From NCBI GenBank assembly GCA_022393335.1, contig JAJEKB010020989.1:756021-820020 (forward strand): DNA of 64,000 bases, written 5' to 3'. The position numbers and the translations under genes are program-made. Below are positions 47,201 through 57,890 of the stretch, in pieces. This DNA comes from Macrotrachela quadricornifera (Eukaryota; Rotifera; Eurotatoria; Philodinida; Philodinidae). The notes under the pieces are model-generated. The model was not told where the DNA came from. It worked only from the letters and a program-made list of their open reading frames with translations, and made no database searches. How positions within the stretch are numbered: position 1 is the stretch's first letter; every line of letters begins with the position of its first letter.

Positions 47201-49509
47201 TTTAAAAAAATCTTTGAAGAAAAAAAATATGATCCAAATACAATTGCTATTATTGATTCAAATCATCTATTCATAGATTTTATGAAAATAAATGAAAATA
47301 ATTCATTACCTATTATAGAAACAGAATATTATGTAGTAGAAAAACAATTATTATTTTCTATTATATTAGAATATGAAAATAATCAATATGAATATTTTGC
47401 TACAACTAAAGCAACACTTAGTTCAATTCTTAGTCGTTTTATTCTTGATCAACAATTAAAATTTACATCATCAAAAAATTATTTTTGTGTATTTGATACA
47501 CTTGGACGATATATTGCTGAAGATAGTCTAATTAATAAAATTTATCAATCTATCGAACAAACATCAATCCAAATTCGAGTTTTTCAATGCAATCAAGAAA
47601 TGAAAATTTTCTGTGAAGTAACTCTCATAGCAGATCAAGGTAATTATTTCATCTAGATCATCATATAGTTGTCACAGTCAACGTACTCTTGAAAATTTTC
47701 AATATTTTTTAGCACCTTATTTTCCCATTATTTCCTAGTATCAGCATTATCGAGACGATTGCAGCCAGAAAAGTATGAAACCATGACTTTTTCGATCATA
47801 TGTATCAGAACAAAATGAATGTATAATGTGTCATATTATAGTGTAGAAAGAAATAAAACTTAGTCAAGGTCTATTGAATTTTAAATACATATCTATATGT
47901 ATAGTAATCAGTTCAAAGTTATATGTTTGTTCTGTTATCAAATGTACCCATGTTATAGACAGAAAAGGCACAGACGAATTTTTATTTTTAAACCATAGAC
48001 TTTCAGTCTAGGAGAAATGTAATTTTTATATCTCATTGCTTTCTTTTTTCAGGTGAAACACATAGGCAGTATTTTAATCTTGCCACAACATTGAAACAGA
48101 TTGGTTTATGGTCAAAAATTATCGGTATTAAGGAAGAAATTATGGTTGATAGTTACAATTTCTGGAATAGTGAACAACAATATATTATTGATGAAAATCA
48201 AACAATATCTTTTACACTTGATCAAGATGAATCTATTAATATCGATGTACTCAATGAAGAAAATATCATGAATATAATTCTTTCTTATGATAAGACTAGT
48301 CATACAATTCGTACTCTTAATTCATGTTCAGTTCATAATCTTTTAAATAATCCAAAATATCTAAATGAATTAGATCTAAAAATATCTCCTCAAGATTGTA
48401 CTCTATTTCTCGTATTAAACGAAACAGAAAAACAAATTCTCAGCAATATAGATATGGAAAATCCAGTTAGCTACTATGATTCAAAGACTAATAAACCAAT
48501 TCATTTTCAAATATCGATTCTTATTCAAATCGTTCGATATGATAATAAACAAGAAATATCAATTCCTATTTCACATTGTAATATAACAATAAAAGAATTA
48601 TTAGAAATTATTGAAATTAATATTACTCATACATATTTAGCATCGTATAAAACTAAAATTATCTTTAATGAAAATATGAAATTATCTACTATAGATGAAA
48701 GGAAATTTTTTCTTGTCAATGAACATCAAACATGTTTGATATCTATTGAACAATCGAATGATGAATTAATATCAATTGATGAAGAAAATATGAAAAATCA
48801 ACGATATATTATTGATGCTACTATAGATGATATTTACAAGCAAAATACAAATATTGATCAAGATCAATATCTTCTCTATGAAATGGATTTTATTCCATCA
48901 CGTGAAATATCATTGAATTTATTTTTATCAACTAAAACTCTGTCAATTAAATTTACTTTAATCTATAAAAAATTAGATATAAATATTACAGTGAATAATG
49001 ATGAAGATAAAAGTCGAATTCAATTTCAATGTAAATCATCGATGTTAATTAGTCGTATTCATGAAATTGTTTGTAATTTATGGAAATTAAATAAACAATT
49101 ATATAATTTAACTCTTGTTGATGATACAAATATCGATGAAGAATGTTCATTAAGTGATATTGATGAAAAACTCAATGATCTACAATTGAAATTAATTTCA
49201 ATTGCTGATATTAAATGTAAGATTATCTATGAAAATAGAACAATCATAATTTCAACGACAAATGAAACACTTCTATCGACGATTATGAAGGAAACATTAG
49301 AAAAGCTCTTGATTTCATTAGATAATATGAATATGTTTGAATTTCAATTATTGAATGATTCAGAAAAACCAATCAATATTGCCCATGAAGTTTCCATCCA
49401 AAAGATTCGCTCATACTTGCCCATTGGATGTGGCATTATACCACTTCAATTACAAAGAAAGAAAAATGAAAATGAAAACAATAACAATTCTATTTTGTGT
49501 GATTTTTAA
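26255..49509 (+). CDS. Giant RNF213/mysterin-like AAA+ protein without a visible RING finger, 15 exons
   Basis: Exons: 26255-28094, 28501-30105, 31270-31737, 33111-34103, 34157-36286, 36722-37065, 37113-37185, 37234-37445, 37499-39223, 40013-41039, 41881-44100, 44370-44530, 44584-45482, 45724-47639, 48053-49509. They sum to 17,070 bases, exactly 5,689 codons plus stop, with every junction in phase; an in-frame TAA precedes the ATG by one codon. Three P-loops occur in RNF213 order: GKAGIGKT (about residue 1630, split by an intron), GETGVGKT (about 1990, with FFDEVN at about 2218) and the variant GIPGQSKT (about 2480, with VVFFDEASLP at about 2557). PPPFLSRFQKY and KLMIFTRTSS follow. The C-terminal half keeps RNF213 shell signatures (PGACDLTQRF, EGDIVMRIL). 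Animal RNF213 is a cytosolic dynein-like AAA+ E3 that acts in lipid-droplet and antimicrobial ubiquitination. I find no C3HC4 RING and no RZ finger. The junction at 41039/41881 uses a weak GTTTGA donor and is the least certain. Confidence 0.85.
28095..28500 (+). other. Intron 1 of the giant gene
   Basis: GTAAGT ... ATTTATAG, phase 1. Visibly richer in G+C than the flanking exons. Confidence 0.75.
30106..31269 (+). other. Intron 2 of the giant gene (1,164 bp)
   Basis: GTAAAT ... TTTCTAG, phase 1. It contains a 76-codon frame (30477-30707) without recognisable features; no repeat identified. Confidence 0.7.
31738..33110 (+). other. Intron 3 of the giant gene (1,373 bp), with a GAAACGC-rich segment
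   Basis: GTAAGA ... GTTTTAG, phase 1. Between about 31880 and 32810 the words GAAACGC, GCGTTTC and close variants recur many times in both orientations, suggesting a decayed tandem or mobile repeat. Confidence 0.65.
34088..34165 (+). other. First P-loop of the giant AAA+ protein, split by an intron
   Basis: GKAGIGKT: the codons for GKAGI and the first base of the next Gly end exon 4 at 34103; the rest starts exon 5 at 34157. In vertebrate RNF213 the equivalent AAA2 site binds ATP stably. I see no clear Walker B immediately following, which fits a non-hydrolysing site. Confidence 0.7.
35221..35244 (+). other. Second P-loop (AAA3-type), GETGVGKT
   Basis: A full Walker A. Its Walker B is FFDEVN, with Asp at 35908-35910 and Glu at 35911-35913, followed by LGLFKEMFMDGTLHGKNIP and AAINP, the sensor region typical of the active RNF213 AAA3. 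Confidence 0.85.
37176..37255 (+). other. Third P-loop (AAA4-type), GIPGQSKT, split by a 48-bp intron
   Basis: The variant Walker A with Gln-Ser before the Lys resembles the GxPGSSKS form of RNF213 AAA4. Its Walker B, VVFFDEAS, opens the exon at 37499. Confidence 0.8.
39224..40012 (+). other. Intron 9 of the giant gene (789 bp)
   Basis: GTAAGA ... TTTCTAG, phase 0. Exon 9 reads through the donor for about 20 codons before a stop, which explains a longer apparent frame. A small TGTGGC...GCCACA hairpin lies near 39300-39323. Confidence 0.7.
41277..41567. repeat. Palindromic MITE-like element in intron 10
   Basis: 291 bp with terminal inverted repeats beginning GAGGRAATCTYCCCAARTG. The arms pair over nearly the whole length, including CATAGCRTAGATAAGA and ATTGTTGTTGAGAT. 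The centre near 41395-41425 is unpaired. I could not define a clear target-site duplication. Confidence 0.85.
41580..41705. repeat. Second inverted-repeat element, adjacent in intron 10
   Basis: 126 bp with ends ACGAGAGAAC and its inverse GTTCTCTCGT; arms of about 35 bp pair imperfectly. It starts 13 bp after the larger palindrome, so one may have inserted next to the other. Confidence 0.7.
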
Positions 49510-50880
49510 TAGGTATTTTCTTAAAGTTTTCATAAATAATTAGTCATTTTACGAAATCAGTTTAGTATTATTCTTTTTATTTTTATCATTAAAAGAAAGA
49601 CTTGAGAAATTCATATAACATCTGCTTGTAATAATGCGATAATATCGAAAATATGCATAGACAGTGATAGAATATTTACTCATTCAATCAAATATTTATT
49701 TTTCTCGTCGTTTTCCATGTATAAGATTTGTCTTAACACTTCCAGATTGTAGTGTGGACGTGATCATTTACATTATCTACAGTCATATCTAGGAATGATA
49801 AATATATTAATGTTTTTTTTTCGTAATAAGTAATATAATTTATATTTAGCTTATACTATCAGTATAATAGTTCTCATTACCATTGTTATCGACTACTATA
49901 ACCAATACTAGAATCATCCTGAACATCATAATTAATAGCATTATTTTCTCAATTATACAATATCCATAACAATTCATATTGATACATCTAAAGATGATCC
50001 AAAAGTTCTCGTCATGGTATTCAAAGAAACTCTTTTGAGTGAGACAAAAAAGTATTTGTCAAATATTATTTCATACCCACGATTTTGCAGAGTTTTTGAT
50101 AGGTGACAATCGCAGACCTTTATAGGCCTTGGCAACTTATAGAAAATGTAGGTGACGAAATGATTAGGGATTGGAAGATAATAGGAATATAGAAAACTCT
50201 GGGAATATGAAAGCCGCTGTTTTTCTCTTGAAATATGAGTTCACTGAAAATATCTTATCGATAATATGTTCGACGCAGTGTTTGAATAAAGTCTACAGCT
50301 TTGAATTTTTTTGATAAATTTTATATTTAGTGATAAACAAAATAATAAATATAAGAACAGTTAAAGATGTGAACGAAAAATCATAATAGTAATCTAATCA
50401 AAACGAATATAGAGAGAACAACAATAATCGATAGGAAAACACTAATCAATCATAACAAAAGATCGAAGATAGAAGCCAAAGAGAATCATGAATATAAAAT
50501 AGTAATAATAGAGTTGATGTCATAACTGCATATAATTTGATTTATTGGCACTAACGTTATTTCTCACTTGTTTTTCTTATTATTCTTTTCTTTTATGAAA
50601 AATAATGAAATTATTCAAAAAAGAATTATATTATTATTTATTGTATTCATCTTGACTCTCTTCATTACTACAAACAAAAAGAATATTAAAATGTATATAG
50701 TTATTTTAAAATAAAAAATTCATGTTGAGTTGTCAAATTCAAAGAAGCAGTTCAATAGATCTATTATTAAATTAAAACAACTTACATATTCTTATTGATA
50801 GAAATAATTTAATATAGCTTATAAAAGGTAAAATTAAACATCGAAAATGTGAAAAATAGAATTTAAAAAGCTGTCACGTA
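49510..50880. other. Intergenic region between convergent genes
   Basis: It holds the 3' ends of the giant gene (+) and the sulfotransferase-like gene (-). No frame or repeat supported and no clear AATAAA close to the giant gene's stop. Confidence 0.35.
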
Positions 50881-50884
50881 TATT

Positions 50885-51688
50885 CTACCGCAGAATTTTA
50901 TATTGTTTCAATTCTTCATAGATAGGCATGTTTTCTTGAATAGCTTCATTGACACTCGTAGGATATACTACATCTTTGTCTCTAACAATCTCGCGGAATC
51001 CAGTACTTTGCTCTACATCCGTGTGATATCCTTCCCATTTTTTAAAGGCTTCAACTTTTTTAGCTTCCCAATTCATCATCTCAGGTTTAAACTCAACACC
51101 AATTTCCACACAGTATTTTTTCATCACTTCCATTGGTTTTTCTATTAAATCATCCGCATCAATGAGTAGCGGTCGAGATCCACCGTTGAGCTTGCATAAA
51201 AAGTTGTAAAGAACACGAAGTTCCACAAATCCAGCTCCTTGCCCAGTAAAGCTAGTTTCCGATTCGACATCTTTGCAACAGCGATATAATGACGAAATAC
51301 TCTTCTCAGGGTTACGGATTAGAAACGTGTGTGTACACCTTTTTAAAAAGTCTAAATCGAGGACGGTTGGATTTTCAGGATGTTGTTGCCAATCAAGTCG
51401 AATTATATATTGTGCCATATCCTTGCAAAAGACATTTTTCTCTTTGTTTTTTTCAGCAGTCTCAATGATCTCTGTGGTTGCTTCAGCATAGGTACTTTTG
51501 ACATGATTACTTTCGGCACAGTATTGTTCAGAATAAAACGTAGAAAGTCGTTCGGGACCCACGTAGAATGGTTCGCTGTATGGTTCATGAATTGAAACAA
51601 AATCATTTCTTTCAATGAAGGCTCGTTCAAAGGCTGTCGAAATTGAACGTGCATGACACCATAAGAATATAATTGTTGGCTTGGGCAT
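50885..51688 (-). CDS. Sulfotransferase-like P-loop protein
   Basis: A single exon of 267 residues. The N-terminal strand-loop-helix IIFLWCHARSISTAFERAF (about 6-24) is the PAPS 5'-phosphosulfate-binding loop in the form used by a cytosolic sulfotransferase-like family, with Arg and Ser/Thr replacing the classic PxSGTT pattern. The second signature, FLIRNPEKSISSLYR (about 122-136), is the 3'-phosphate loop (RxPxxSxxS type). Between them lies an EPYSEPFY acceptor-side segment. No signal peptide or membrane helix is present, so it is not a Golgi carbohydrate sulfotransferase. Relatives in fungi, bacteria and invertebrates are often annotated only as sulfotransferase family or, misleadingly, as aminotransferase-like. 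The acceptor is unknown and catalysis is unproven. Base composition is less AT-rich than in the giant gene beside it. Confidence 0.8.
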   Translation of the reverse strand: MPKPTIIFLWCHARSISTAFERAFIERNDFVSIHEPYSEPFYVGPERLSTFYSEQYCAESNHVKSTYAEATTEIIETAEKNKEKNVFCKDMAQYIIRLDWQQHPENPTVLDLDFLKRCTHTFLIRNPEKSISSLYRCCKDVESETSFTGQGAGFVELRVLYNFLCKLNGGSRPLLIDADDLIEKPMEVMKKYCVEIGVEFKPEMMNWEAKKVEAFKKWEGYHTDVEQSTGFREIVRDKDVVYPTSVNEAIQENMPIYEELKQYKILR

Positions 51689-51699
51689 TATTTGAGAAC

Positions 51700-52680
51700 G
51701 AAATAGTTAGTTTATTTTTCGCAATAGCACACTTGGCTTTCGATATTTTCGTCTTTGAAATAATATCTAAAAAATAAATGATGACATTCTTCTTACTGTT
51801 ATTATTTATCCAACTTTTACTATGGTACACTGTACAATTAATCATAGTGCAGATGTGTTTTTTTTATTTAGAAATTTCACTAATTCTACCGGTTAGTAGT
51901 TTTCTTCACAAAACGTGAGAACAAGATCTGCTACCAAACACTCATTCTGAAGTGCTATTTTGAAATAATTGTGGACAAAGAACGAGCGAAAGTGCAGGGT
52001 AGAGAAGAATCTATTTTTTCTTAGTTACTCTTATCTCTTAGGAGACTCTTTTATTCATTGAAGTGCAATTGTGACGCAACTCTTACCTGACAGATGTATT
52101 TCGTGCAGTACCGCATTCCTCTCGTAATTATGACTCAAAGACTGCAAAATTCTAATGCACTTAGACCTCAGTCGAACATATAAATATTTGTAGCAGAGAA
52201 ATATGAAATCCAGTTTAGTTTGGAATAGTATTTTTCACGTTCTGTAATAAAAGATATTCCTATCACATATATACAAGAAACAGTGTTTATTGATAACTTC
52301 AAAATCGTCATAATTTATTAGATAACAAAGATTAGTGCAGATTATTATTCAATTTGCGAAAATGAATTCGTAGTTCTTCTTTATGACGACAACATAGGAA
52401 CATTGAATAATTTCGTTAGATAACACTCATGAATATCTTATCTTTTTTAGAAATTGTGAATGTCTTTGATGTTTAGTATATTTTCGCATTCTAAATAAGG
52501 AGGGAGAGGAGTGCATTTAGTCATATATCAGACCATAGAAAACTTTTCAGAAAAACTCATACTATCTTATACCAAATGACAACTTTTTTTACGAATAAAT
52601 AAAAAATTTAAACTAGGTTCATATTTCATGGTTTTAAACCTTCATTGGGACCATAGATCAGTCTGCTATAATACCCCTAT
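51700..52680. other. Intergenic sequence, nothing recognised
   Basis: Upstream side of the sulfotransferase-like gene; no frame, TATA box or repeat supported. Confidence 0.35.
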
Positions 52681-52684
52681 CTAT

Positions 52685-53485
52685 ATGATAACTCTTAGAA
52701 TAACTCGAATAGCTATCTTTCAGTTATCAAATACGTTCAGTGTAGATCTCTGTTCTTTTCAGCAACAAGAGTAAACATCAACATTATTTTTATAATTAAG
52801 TGCACTTTATATTAGCTATAAAATCTATCTATTACAATTGAAAAATAATTGGAAGAAGACATCTTATAGAGACGTTGGCTGACATTAGAGCGTAAATTTT
52901 GAGTATTTCTTATTAAATTTTACTTAAAATAAAAATATTCAATATCTAATTCATATCCAACATAAAAACCAGAGTCGGTTTATTCTATTTTCGTCGAAAA
53001 ATCTAACTATGAATCGCCTCAGAAAAGATCCAAAAGATAAATTGAGCCGAATCTAGCTTCATCTGTATGGATATATTCTTTAAAGGCTTATATTAAAATA
53101 TTAAGGTTTGAGATATTATTACTTATATACAAAGCTAAATTTTTGGACGAAAATAAAAGTAATTCGATTGCTCTGGAATACACATAGATCGCTCCAGTTT
53201 TTTATGCTGAATACGAATTAGATATTGAATTTTTTTATTTTAAGTAAAATTTAATAAGAAATACTCAAAATTCACACTCTAATGTCAGCCAAATTCTCTA
53301 TAAGATGTCTGCTTCCAATTATTTTTCAATTGTAGTAGGTGGATTTTGTAGCTAATGTAAACAGCTCTTAATTATAAAAATAACGTTAATGTTTATTCCT
53401 GTTGTTAAAAAGAACGAAGATCTACACTGAGCATACTTGACAATTGAAAGATAGTTTTTCCAGCATTTTGAGAGTTACAATTGTA
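52685..53485. repeat. Foldback element with ~270-300-bp arms
   Basis: The left arm (about 52685-52960) and right arm (about 53205-53485) are inverted copies. The best-kept blocks read TTGAAAAATAATTGGAAG, CATCTTATAGAGA, TGGCTGACATTAGAG and TTTGAGTATTTCTTATTAAA. The ~245-bp centre shows weaker pairing. It has no coding capacity. Confidence 0.85.
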
Positions 53486-53499
53486 GGCAAAAAACTTGC

Positions 53500-53920
53500 A
53501 CTAATTTTTTTTTAGAATTGACTCTTCGATAGTTATGCTACATAACAACTATAGAAAATTGTAACCCTTTTTTATTTTTAATATATATTTATACAATTGT
53601 ATTAGCTTCTTCTATTTCAAAGAGTCTGTCATAGATTGATATTATCGTGTTGAAACATAGCAGTAAGGTCTAACTGCGTGATCCATTTTAAATAAAAACC
53701 ACGTGATAATTTAACAGCGTAAAAAGCTTCATTTGAGTTGAAATTATCATGTCAATCAATGAAAATACGCAAAGGAAAGTGTCGAATCAAAATTTCTTAT
53801 CAAAAATCATCTTTTGTCTCAATAAATTTTACACAGATTAATAGCCCAGACATTGTTCTTTCGAACGGTAGAAAGTGCAAATCTATATCTTGTACTCACC
53901 GAAAATTATTGAAAAAAATG
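53500..53920. other. Sequence between the foldback and the thiM relic
   Basis: I looked here for a continuation of the thiazole kinase on the minus strand (its conserved DPVG region) and found none. Confidence 0.4.
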
Positions 53921-53944
53921 CTCACTGCCACATTATCCTGTTAT

Positions 53945-54240
53945 AGATATCAATAGCATAGGAGTTACCTGTTGCTTGGTAATGTAATGGTAACTTCTCT
54001 CCTCCAAGCTCGCTTAGTATACCAGTGTTGATCACCACTGCATCAGCCAATGTAACTATTTGTCCAATCTGATCCAGAGCGTGTGCCATTATTGGACTGA
54101 TGCCAACATAAACTGTAACGTTAATCGTCCGATTCATGACCACATAATTAATTGATAATCTGATGAATCATTGACCACTTCTGTTGAATCGCATCGAATA
54201 TTTCGGCCACGGCTTTTTCCGATGAGAATATGATTATTGA
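53945..54240 (-). pseudogene. thiM-like: Hydroxyethylthiazole kinase (ThiM-like) fragment, frameshifted
   Basis: The minus strand encodes AVAEIFDAIQQKWSMIHQIIN and then, in another frame, NYVVMNRTINVTVYVGISPIMAHALDQIG ending with VTLADAVVINTGILSE. This is the N-terminal third of ThiM: the HxITNxVVMN thiazole-binding segment, the GxSPxMA turn and the NIGTL-like strand. The two parts are separated by an extra four bases at about 54146-54153 (a TAAT/AATT slip), which puts a stop in frame. After GILSE the sequence no longer matches the family; a donor-like CAG/GTAACT occurs at 53969-53963, but no following exon with the DPVG or kinase site was found. ThiM salvages the thiazole of thiamine in bacteria, fungi and plants and is absent from most animals, so this looks like an acquired gene now dead. 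No intact copy is in the window. Confidence 0.72.
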
Positions 54241-54244
54241 TTAC

Positions 54245-55430
54245 ATACTAAAAATAGTTACCATATGAATGAAGAGTCTAAGTTTTGACTCAATTAAATA
54301 AAAATAATATCTATATAACTTTCAATAGAAACGGTCAATAACAACATGGATTTGTTGTGTAAGAGAGGAAAAAATGAACAGAAATGTTTCATTTGGACTA
54401 ACTATTATTTTTTATAACATAGAATTTTATATCTTGATTCAAGTAGAATCATTGAGATTAATATATCAACACATGCTAATCACTGATTACTGTTCTCTCC
54501 ATCTTTTTGCTTATTCTAAAAAAGTTGCTATGATATTGTTAAACAGAGTTTATGATGATTTCATCTATGTTATACTTTATTTCTCTTTGTTCTTTTCGTA
54601 ACTTTATAAACATATGCGCTGTCATGTGTCTGACTCATTACTTCGATCATATTATTTTTTCATTAGAGCACGAGCGCCGATTTATGATAAAACATATAAA
54701 GGAAGAAGAGTGTCTGGGTGTGATGAGAAGAAGCCAATCTAAACGATGAAACGACGAAAGAAATAAATGTGTAGAAAAACAGAATAAGAATCCAGAAAGA
54801 GTGAAATAATAACCAACGATCAAACGAATACTTTAATATATACCTGGAGGTTGAAAATAATATATAGTTATTACTATTCCTTCTTTCTATTGGTGTACAC
54901 AGTCTTGTCATTAAAGATATTTCACAATAGGTGAAATATTTTTTTCCAACATACTATTTACTTTGCGACAAATGTGGGAGAGAACAAACACGTGTGCGTT
55001 AATTGTGCTTTTATTGACAAAACAACTCGTGTTTTTATCTTTGGTGCATTACATATATAGAGAATAAAGAAAGAAAAAAATGCAGAACAGTGTTTTTCAG
55101 TCAACTAATGTACAAGATACATATTAATTCCGTGAAAATTCTACTATCGTTAGAGTTAATTCCTTCAAATTGTGTCAAAATTTCAGCATTTTATTTTAAT
55201 TATAAGAAAAGTTAAGACTTGCACTTAAAATGGTAGATAAAAATTTGAAATACTGTACAAAGTTTTTATTAAAAAACCATTATTTTTTGAGTTTAGTACG
55301 ATGCATAATTTTATGGTTTTTCAATTGTACTTGTTTTCTGATTTGTCAGCGGTAAAATTTCACTCATAAAATTAAGTCTAGATAGTTAACTAATGGCAAA
55401 GCGTCTCTCTAAAAATCATACATAAACTTG
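54245..55430. other. Intergenic sequence, nothing recognised
   Basis: Short frames (54374-54601, 54552-54749, 54663-54911) overlap on opposite strands and lack any recognisable content. Confidence 0.35.
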
Positions 55431-55431
55431 G

Positions 55432-55515
55432 GATTCCAAAAAAAATGGTAGCATATGGGATTTCATAGAGCGGAGGTTGCTCTATCAAATCCCATATTTT
55501 CTTTTCTTGGAAATG
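55432..55515. repeat. Short hairpin element
   Basis: ATGGGATTTCATAGAGC pairs with GCTCTATCAAATCCCAT across a 7-bp loop, and weaker complementarity (CCAAAAAAAA with TTCTTTTCTTGG) extends the stem to about 38 bp per side. Confidence 0.75.
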
Positions 55516-55519
55516 AATT

Positions 55520-57455
55520 TTAGTCGTAAAAAATAGATTAGAAAAGAAAATATACCTTCTTGTGGAGCTTTTAATTCTAAGCATTCTATCTTCAAATAAT
55601 TTTCGAAACGATTTCGTTTTAACGAGGATATGCACAAAACACTAAATGCTATGAAACATATAAGAACTGAGGATTATGTTAAACTTATCTTCAGTTTTTA
55701 CAGAAAATCATTTTAACATAGAACCTGAGTGCGGACTGATCATTCAACACTGTTCTACCGAGTCGTGTTCACTTTGTCAACAACTTACTTTTTAATAATA
55801 CCTTTGTCTACTAAATCTAATAGTTTCCATGGTATATGACGAGAAGGTGTATGAACTATTATCTGCTTCAAAATAAAAGGCAGATTGCCTTTTTTCGAAT
55901 AAATTTTGAAAGAAACGAGATAGAGAGCTGCCATTTTCATCATTCAAAAGAGCAGGACTTGAGCATTAATTCTATATAAAAACTGAAACGATAGCATTAT
56001 ATTACGGTATGTTTAATTTGCTAGAGTTTTCTTTAACTGCGTCAGTCTCATAAATTCGAATATATATTTCTTGTTCAAAAGTGGATTCGGTAATTCAGTT
56101 CATGCTCAATAAACTATGCAAGCCATAGGTATCTACCATTTATCGCTTCAACAGAACATCAATTTCACGGAAAATAATAGTATCATATTTTTCATATGTT
56201 GTGATTTCTTCTTGGAATGTGGAAAATATACAGACAGATACTGTTATCAACTACGTCGAACATCACAAGATAGTTAACTTCATGACAACAAGAGTGTTTC
56301 TGGTTTAATCAATGAAATGAACTTTTAATTCAAAATAAAAAATCGTAATAAAACTAAAAACGTTATGAAATAAGTTCTTCTGTTAACGAAAATGTGCACA
56401 AGTGAACGACAGAAAATAACAATTCAATCATGAATGTTTTCATTCATGTTATTTTTTATCTGATCTTCTGAATCACTGTTTGTATTATCGCTTGTTTCGC
56501 TTTTCATCTGGCTTCCTATTGTTGTTACCAGAGCTCTGTGGGATGCGAGACCGATCTAGTCTTACGGAATCATTTCATTGAAAATTTGATTCGCAGCATT
56601 TCCTTCCACAATTTTTTAATGAAGGAAAATAAAGCATCGATGAACAGTAGCAAAGAGTGCTATATAACAATGCCGAAACTTTGAAACTTATTAATTATGA
56701 ATGAGTAATCTATCTACAAAATGTCGGCTGAAACTAGTGTTGTTTATTTCTTTTACCAAAAGTACATTATTCAACACTATCTTTAAAAAAGAAATAGTGA
56801 AGAGAGACCTAATAGCTCCCACTATATCGAATTCATGAAAATACTGATCAACAAATGACAAGTCTCAAAATATCCGACAGTTTGTGTAATGCATAAATAG
56901 ATAATGGCCACAAATGGTTTTATACTGTTGATGCAGAGTTCCGCTTCTTATTGTACTTGTCATTCTTTTTGTGGAAAAAAAACATCGTCGTAGATAGTAT
57001 TACAAAACGGATGAATAGTAAAATAAGTGATTTGTATTCAAAAACAAGGTGTGAATTTGCTGGATTTTTTTTCGATTATACTTCAAGAAAAACGAGCTAT
57101 GTTCACATGATAGAATGAGATGGGACGGGATGGAACGACCAAAATGTCGTCCCGCGGAGCCCTAGTGTGCATTATACGTCATTGTCAGTTTCAATTGGTG
57201 TTCAATTATGTAGCATCTCGGATCTTTATAACTGATTATTTGGCTTGATACCGTTCCGTTCGTAAATACCAGATGGAATGCTTTTCGCGCCTTACGACCA
57301 GAAAAACTAGATAAACCACAGTATAATAGATGTAAAAACGATATATTCTTCTTTGATACTAATGATTATCATTAATCGTTATTACTACACACGAACTTTT
57401 CCTAAATTATTATTGGTCTTCAAAATAGTCGACGACAAAAGTTTCAGCAGTCTTG
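55520..57455. other. Gene-free stretch
   Basis: A small hairpin (TCATGAATG...CATTCATG) lies near 56428-56448. A G+C-richer patch (GGGACGGGATGGAACGACC...GTCGTCCCGC) is at about 57120-57160. No gene supported. Confidence 0.35.
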
Positions 57456-57461
57456 AAACTA

Positions 57462-57890
57462 ATTTTTCATATATAAGAATAGAATGCAATACACGTATGT
57501 ATAGAAGAATTCGAGACATTTACACAGTATATATTAGTTTTATAAGATTTACTTTTTTTTTTGAGCAAACTAAAAATATATGAATACATTTAGTTTTGAA
57601 TAGCCTTTAGAAGATGAAACGGTTCATGTGAATTGAGCTGGAATTTATAACTTTTAACCATTTAAAGAGAAGAGCTTTTTTGCTATGCTCTCTCAATGAG
57701 CAATATCAAGAACACTGAGCATAAAATTTCGGTCTTATATCATACAATCTATCTCAAAATGGATATATTCACATATTTTTACTTTGCTCAAAGAAGAAGG
57801 TACTTACAAAACTAATGTGTGCTGTGGAAATGTCTCGAACTCTTCTATGCATACGTGTATTGCACTTTATTCTTATACATGAAAAATCAA
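57462..57890. repeat. Foldback element with ~125-bp arms
   Basis: The left arm (about 57462-57600) and right arm (about 57760-57890) are inverted copies. Blocks include TGCAATACACGTATG, AATTCGAGACATTT (with G for A in the right arm) and TTTGAGCAAA. Two convergent frames with the common stretch ending FFFEQ are shadows of the arms. Confidence 0.82.
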
